A stretch of 64,000 nucleotides of DNA from Leekyejoonella antrihumi (GTDB taxonomy: Bacteria; Actinomycetota; Actinomycetes; Actinomycetales; Dermatophilaceae): positions 186,001-250,000 of the forward strand of contig NZ_VCQV01000001.1 of the NCBI RefSeq assembly GCF_007845645.1. The letters are read 5' to 3'. The notes below the pieces were generated by a model. It searched no databases. It was not told the DNA's origin and saw only the letters and a list, made by a program, of their open reading frames with translations. The first letter of the stretch is position 1, and each line of letters starts with the position of its first letter. The translations under genes and the position numbers were made by a program. Positions 61,703 to 64,000 of this stretch are shown here, piece by piece.

Positions 61703-62203
61703 ATGCCCCCCAAAGCTCCCTTCGAGACCGTCGTCACCGACCACGGTCCGACGGTGCTGCGCGTATGCCGTGCCGTTCTGGGATCGCACGCCGACGCCGA
61801 GGACGCATGGTCGGAGACCTTTCTGGCGGCACTGCGCGCCTGGCCGGACCTGCCGGCGGACGCGAATGTCGAGGCCTGGCTGGTCACGATCGCGCACCGC
61901 AAGGCGATCGACGTGGTCCGGGCGCATCGCCGACACCCCGTGCCGGTCGCCGAGGTGCCGGAGCGGGCCGAACAGACCGCCTTGCCGGGCAGCGTGGACA
62001 CCGACCTGTGGCGCGAGGTGCGCGCACTGCCCACCAAGCAGCGGCAGTCCGTCGCCTATCACTACCTGGCCGGGCTGCCCTACGCGCAGGTCGCCGACAT
62101 CATCGGTGGCAGCGCTGCCGCGGCTCGACGGGCCGCGGCGGATGGAGTCAACCGGCTGCGCGCACAGCACACAGCCGGATTCGCGAGAGGAGACGGGTCA
62201 TGA
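61703..62203 (+). CDS. ECF-type RNA polymerase sigma factor
   Basis: 166 residues from ATG 61703. Sigma2 at about 8-75 (VTDHGPTVLRVCRAVLGSHA, DAEDAWSETFLAALRAW, AWLVTIAHRKAIDVVRAHRR). Sigma4 at about 105-160 (REVRALPTKQRQSVAYHYLA, GLPYAQVADIIGGSAAAARR). No anti-sigma gene is visible. It is coupled to the downstream alkyltransferase by an ATGA overlap. Confidence 0.9.
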   Translation: MPPKAPFETVVTDHGPTVLRVCRAVLGSHADAEDAWSETFLAALRAWPDLPADANVEAWLVTIAHRKAIDVVRAHRRHPVPVAEVPERAEQTALPGSVDTDLWREVRALPTKQRQSVAYHYLAGLPYAQVADIIGGSAAAARRAAADGVNRLRAQHTAGFARGDGS

Positions 62204-62826
62204 GACCCACCGAAGACCAGGTGGTGCACGAGCTGCAGGACCGCACGTCACCCTCAGCCGAGTCGATGGCCGCCCTGCATCGGAGGCTGGAGAGCGGCGC
62301 GGAGCGCGACGGCATGCTCGACGTGGCCTACCGCACGCTCGACACGGCCGTCGGCTCGCTACTGCTGGCCGCCACCCCCACGGGCCTGGTGCGCATCGCC
62401 TACGCGGTGCAGGGCCATGAGGCGGCCCTCGAGGCACTCGCCGCCGCCGTCAGTCCACGGATCCTGGAGGCACCCGGTCGGCTCGATGACGCCGCGCGGG
62501 AGATCGAGGAGTACCTGGCAGGCGGTCGCCGGACCTTTGACCTGCCGCTGGACTTCGCGCTGTCGCACGGGTTCCGGCAGACGGTGCAGCGGTTTCTGCC
62601 GACGATCGGCTATGGGCAGACGTACTCGTACACACGGGTTGCGGCGGAGGTCGGCAATCCCAAGGCAGTGCGCGCCGTGGGGTCCGCCTGCGCGACGAAC
62701 CCGTTGCCACTGGTGGTGCCGTGTCACCGGGTGCTGCCCGCGAGCGGCTCGGTGGGCCGCTACGCGGGCGGGGCCGAAGCGAAAAGCGTTCTGCTCGCGA
62801 TGGAACGGACGACTACCGGGAGGTAG
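62200..62826 (+). CDS. Alkyltransferase (Ogt-like) with N-terminal helical extension
   Basis: 208 residues from ATG 62200, in the ATGA overlap; a GAGAGGAGAC ribosome binding site is present. An N-terminal extension of about 45 residues (HELQDRTSPSAESMAALHRR) precedes the alkyltransferase domain with VVPCHRVLPASGSVGRYAGG. The extension could be a regulatory or anti-sigma-like part. Acceptor Cys is present, so activity is plausible. Confidence 0.9.
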   Translation: MRPTEDQVVHELQDRTSPSAESMAALHRRLESGAERDGMLDVAYRTLDTAVGSLLLAATPTGLVRIAYAVQGHEAALEALAAAVSPRILEAPGRLDDAAREIEEYLAGGRRTFDLPLDFALSHGFRQTVQRFLPTIGYGQTYSYTRVAAEVGNPKAVRAVGSACATNPLPLVVPCHRVLPASGSVGRYAGGAEAKSVLLAMERTTTGR

Positions 62827-64000
62827 GTCCGAGCATCACCGGAAGCTCGTCCAGCCCATAGACCAGGGCGAGACGATGGAAGTTCAGCTCGTCTTCAGGG
62901 ACCGCGAGCCGCATCTGCGGGAAGCGCCGCGCCATCGCCGGCAGGGCGGTCCGCAGCTCCATGCGAGCCAGCTCGGCACCGACACACCGGTGAAATCCGT
63001 GCCCGAATGCGAGATGCGGGGTCGGAGCACGATGCGGGTCGAAGGTGTCCATGCCCGCACCGAGCCGCGAGTCGCGGTTGGCCGCGCTGAGCGAGACCAG
63101 CAGCACGTCTCCCTCGCGAATGTGCATCCCGAAGAGGTCGTGGTCCTCCTTGGCGAACCGGGGAAAGGCCATCTGCACCACCGTGAGGTAGCGGAGCATC
63201 TCCTCCACGACTCCGTCGACCGCGGCCGGTTCGTCCCGCAGCAGTCGCAGGTGCTCGTCGCTGCGCAGCAGCAGCACCATCCCGAGCGCAAGCATGGACG
63301 CGGTGGTCTCGAAGCCGCCGGTGAGCACCCCGTCGGCCAGCCCGCTGAGCTCATGGTCGGAGATCTCGTCGCCGTGCTCGCGAATGATCTGGCCGATGAG
63401 ACCGTCCCCAGGCTCGACGCGCTGCCGGCGGACCTCCTCCAACAGGCGGTCCCGAGATCGCGAGACGGCGCCGAGTGATCCTGGCCCGCCCTTGGTCACG
63501 TCGAAGCGAGCCTTGCCCAGCGCCTGGAAGTCGCCGCTGTCGTAGGACACCCCGAGCAGCTCGCAGATGACCATGAACGGCACGGTGTGACAGAAGTGCT
63601 CGGTCAGATCGACGCGCGGGCCGAGCGCCTGCACCATCCCGAGCCGATCATCGACGATCTCGGTGATCCGTGGCTGCAGGCGGGCAAGCCTGCGGCGGGT
63701 GAACTCCGGCGTGAGCAGGTGCCGGAGCCGGGTGTGGTCCGGTGGGTCGGTGAACCCCAGGCCGCCGATGTCGCCCGCGGTTGCGGGGCCACTGGTCCCC
63801 ATGAGGTGGCGTATGTCGGTGCTGTACCCGGTCGCGTCGGCCAGGACGGCGCGTGCCTCCTCATGCCCCATGACGAGCCAGACGCGGAACTTGAACGGCA
63901 GCTTGACGCGGCTGATCGGCGCTGCGACCCGCCGCGCGTCGAGCATCGGCACCGGGTCCAGCCCGTTCCGCTGCAACGGAAACAGGCTTGCCTTCGGAAA
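62813..64000 (-). CDS. Cytochrome P450 (N-terminus cut by the window edge)
   Basis: The frame stays open to the window end, and the true start lies beyond it; 396 codons are visible. I-helix GGFETTAS, ExxR in EEMLRY, and the heme Cys in AFGHGFHRCVGAELARMEL. The layout resembles bacterial class I enzymes fed by ferredoxin. The substrate is unknown. It converges on the alkyltransferase gene with a 14-base overlap. Confidence 0.94.
   Translation of the reverse strand, partial: FPKASLFPLQRNGLDPVPMLDARRVAAPISRVKLPFKFRVWLVMGHEEARAVLADATGYSTDIRHLMGTSGPATAGDIGGLGFTDPPDHTRLRHLLTPEFTRRRLARLQPRITEIVDDRLGMVQALGPRVDLTEHFCHTVPFMVICELLGVSYDSGDFQALGKARFDVTKGGPGSLGAVSRSRDRLLEEVRRQRVEPGDGLIGQIIREHGDEISDHELSGLADGVLTGGFETTASMLALGMVLLLRSDEHLRLLRDEPAAVDGVVEEMLRYLTVVQMAFPRFAKEDHDLFGMHIREGDVLLVSLSAANRDSRLGAGMDTFDPHRAPTPHLAFGHGFHRCVGAELARMELRTALPAMARRFPQMRLAVPEDELNFHRLALVYGLDELPVMLGPTSR

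Overview
The window is dense, GC-rich DNA with many GTG/TTG starts, ATGA/GTGA stop-start overlaps, mycothiol-type DinB/MDMPI enzymes, F420/deazaflavin oxidoreductases, a dnaK-grpE-dnaJ-hspR operon with HspR (HAIR) operators and a probable GlnR box. This points to an actinobacterium, probably a Micrococcales chromosome of Dermacoccaceae/Intrasporangiaceae type. The family is an inference from gene content. I see no tRNA, rRNA, CRISPR array, insertion sequence, prophage or integrase, so this looks like ordinary chromosome with a few accessory pieces.

Layout. 1-4.6 kb: an end-truncated S51-type peptidase gene, then a coupled pair made of a cytosolic subtilisin-like protease with a hexapeptide-repeat linker and a TPR-CHAT (caspase-like) protein. 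This pair is the best candidate for an unusual system. 4.6-8.9 kb: purA, a TrmB/LuxR-type regulator, DUF3151 and fbaA. 8.9-11.7 kb: an ECF42-type sigma operon (three YCII/DGPF genes, one frameshifted, then sigma and VOC) with a matching predicted promoter. 11.8-18.8 kb: a SpoU methyltransferase, a lipoprotein, a WYL regulator divergent from a DinB gene, DedA, a SipW-type signal peptidase with a TasA-like substrate, and a DUF2339 membrane protein. 18.9-22.5 kb: a histidine kinase/nucleotidyltransferase/response-regulator operon and an LLM oxidoreductase. 22.5-27.9 kb: assimilatory nitrite reductase nirBD with a fused uroporphyrinogen-III synthase/CbiX gene for siroheme, a GlnR-like box, and a divergent regulator.

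27.9-29.2 kb: a tandem duplication of a secreted peptidoglycan-binding gene that carried along the 3' end of the upstream regulator and the 3' end of pyrE as fossils. 29.2-37.7 kb: pyrE, SDR, xth, a superinfection-immunity-like membrane protein, a Baeyer-Villiger-type monooxygenase, an LprG/P55-like lipoprotein-MFS pair, a YdeI-like protein and an alpha/beta hydrolase. 37.8-46.1 kb: a heat-shock regulon (clpB, and dnaK-grpE-dnaJ-hspR) with HAIR operators, one of them containing the -35 of a SigR/SigH-type clpB promoter. 46.1-50.9 kb: a PQQ-like beta-propeller lipoprotein and an ectoine-type ehuBCDA ABC importer. 51.2-57.7 kb: GNAT, a methyltransferase, a DrrAB-type exporter, DUF488, an MFS exporter and a decayed BAAT-type thioesterase. 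57.7-64 kb: DUF2237, a second DinB gene with the same operator as the first, MDMPI, gamma carbonic anhydrase, a twice-frameshifted SDR, an alkyltransferase/sigma/alkyltransferase cluster, and an end-truncated cytochrome P450.

How parts work together. NirB/NirD need siroheme, and the overlapping HemD-CbiX gene supplies precursor steps. HspR encoded at the end of the dnaK operon should repress that operon and clpB. The WYL regulator at 13.2-14.1 kb probably controls its divergent DinB neighbour and the DinB gene 44 kb away, because both promoters carry an AGGAC(A/C)-N5-TGTCCT palindrome. The ECF42-type sigma factor probably transcribes its own operon. Three genes (YCII, thioesterase, SDR) contain frameshifts. 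The thioesterase also has an internal deletion and is really dead; the other two could be genuine or sequencing errors.
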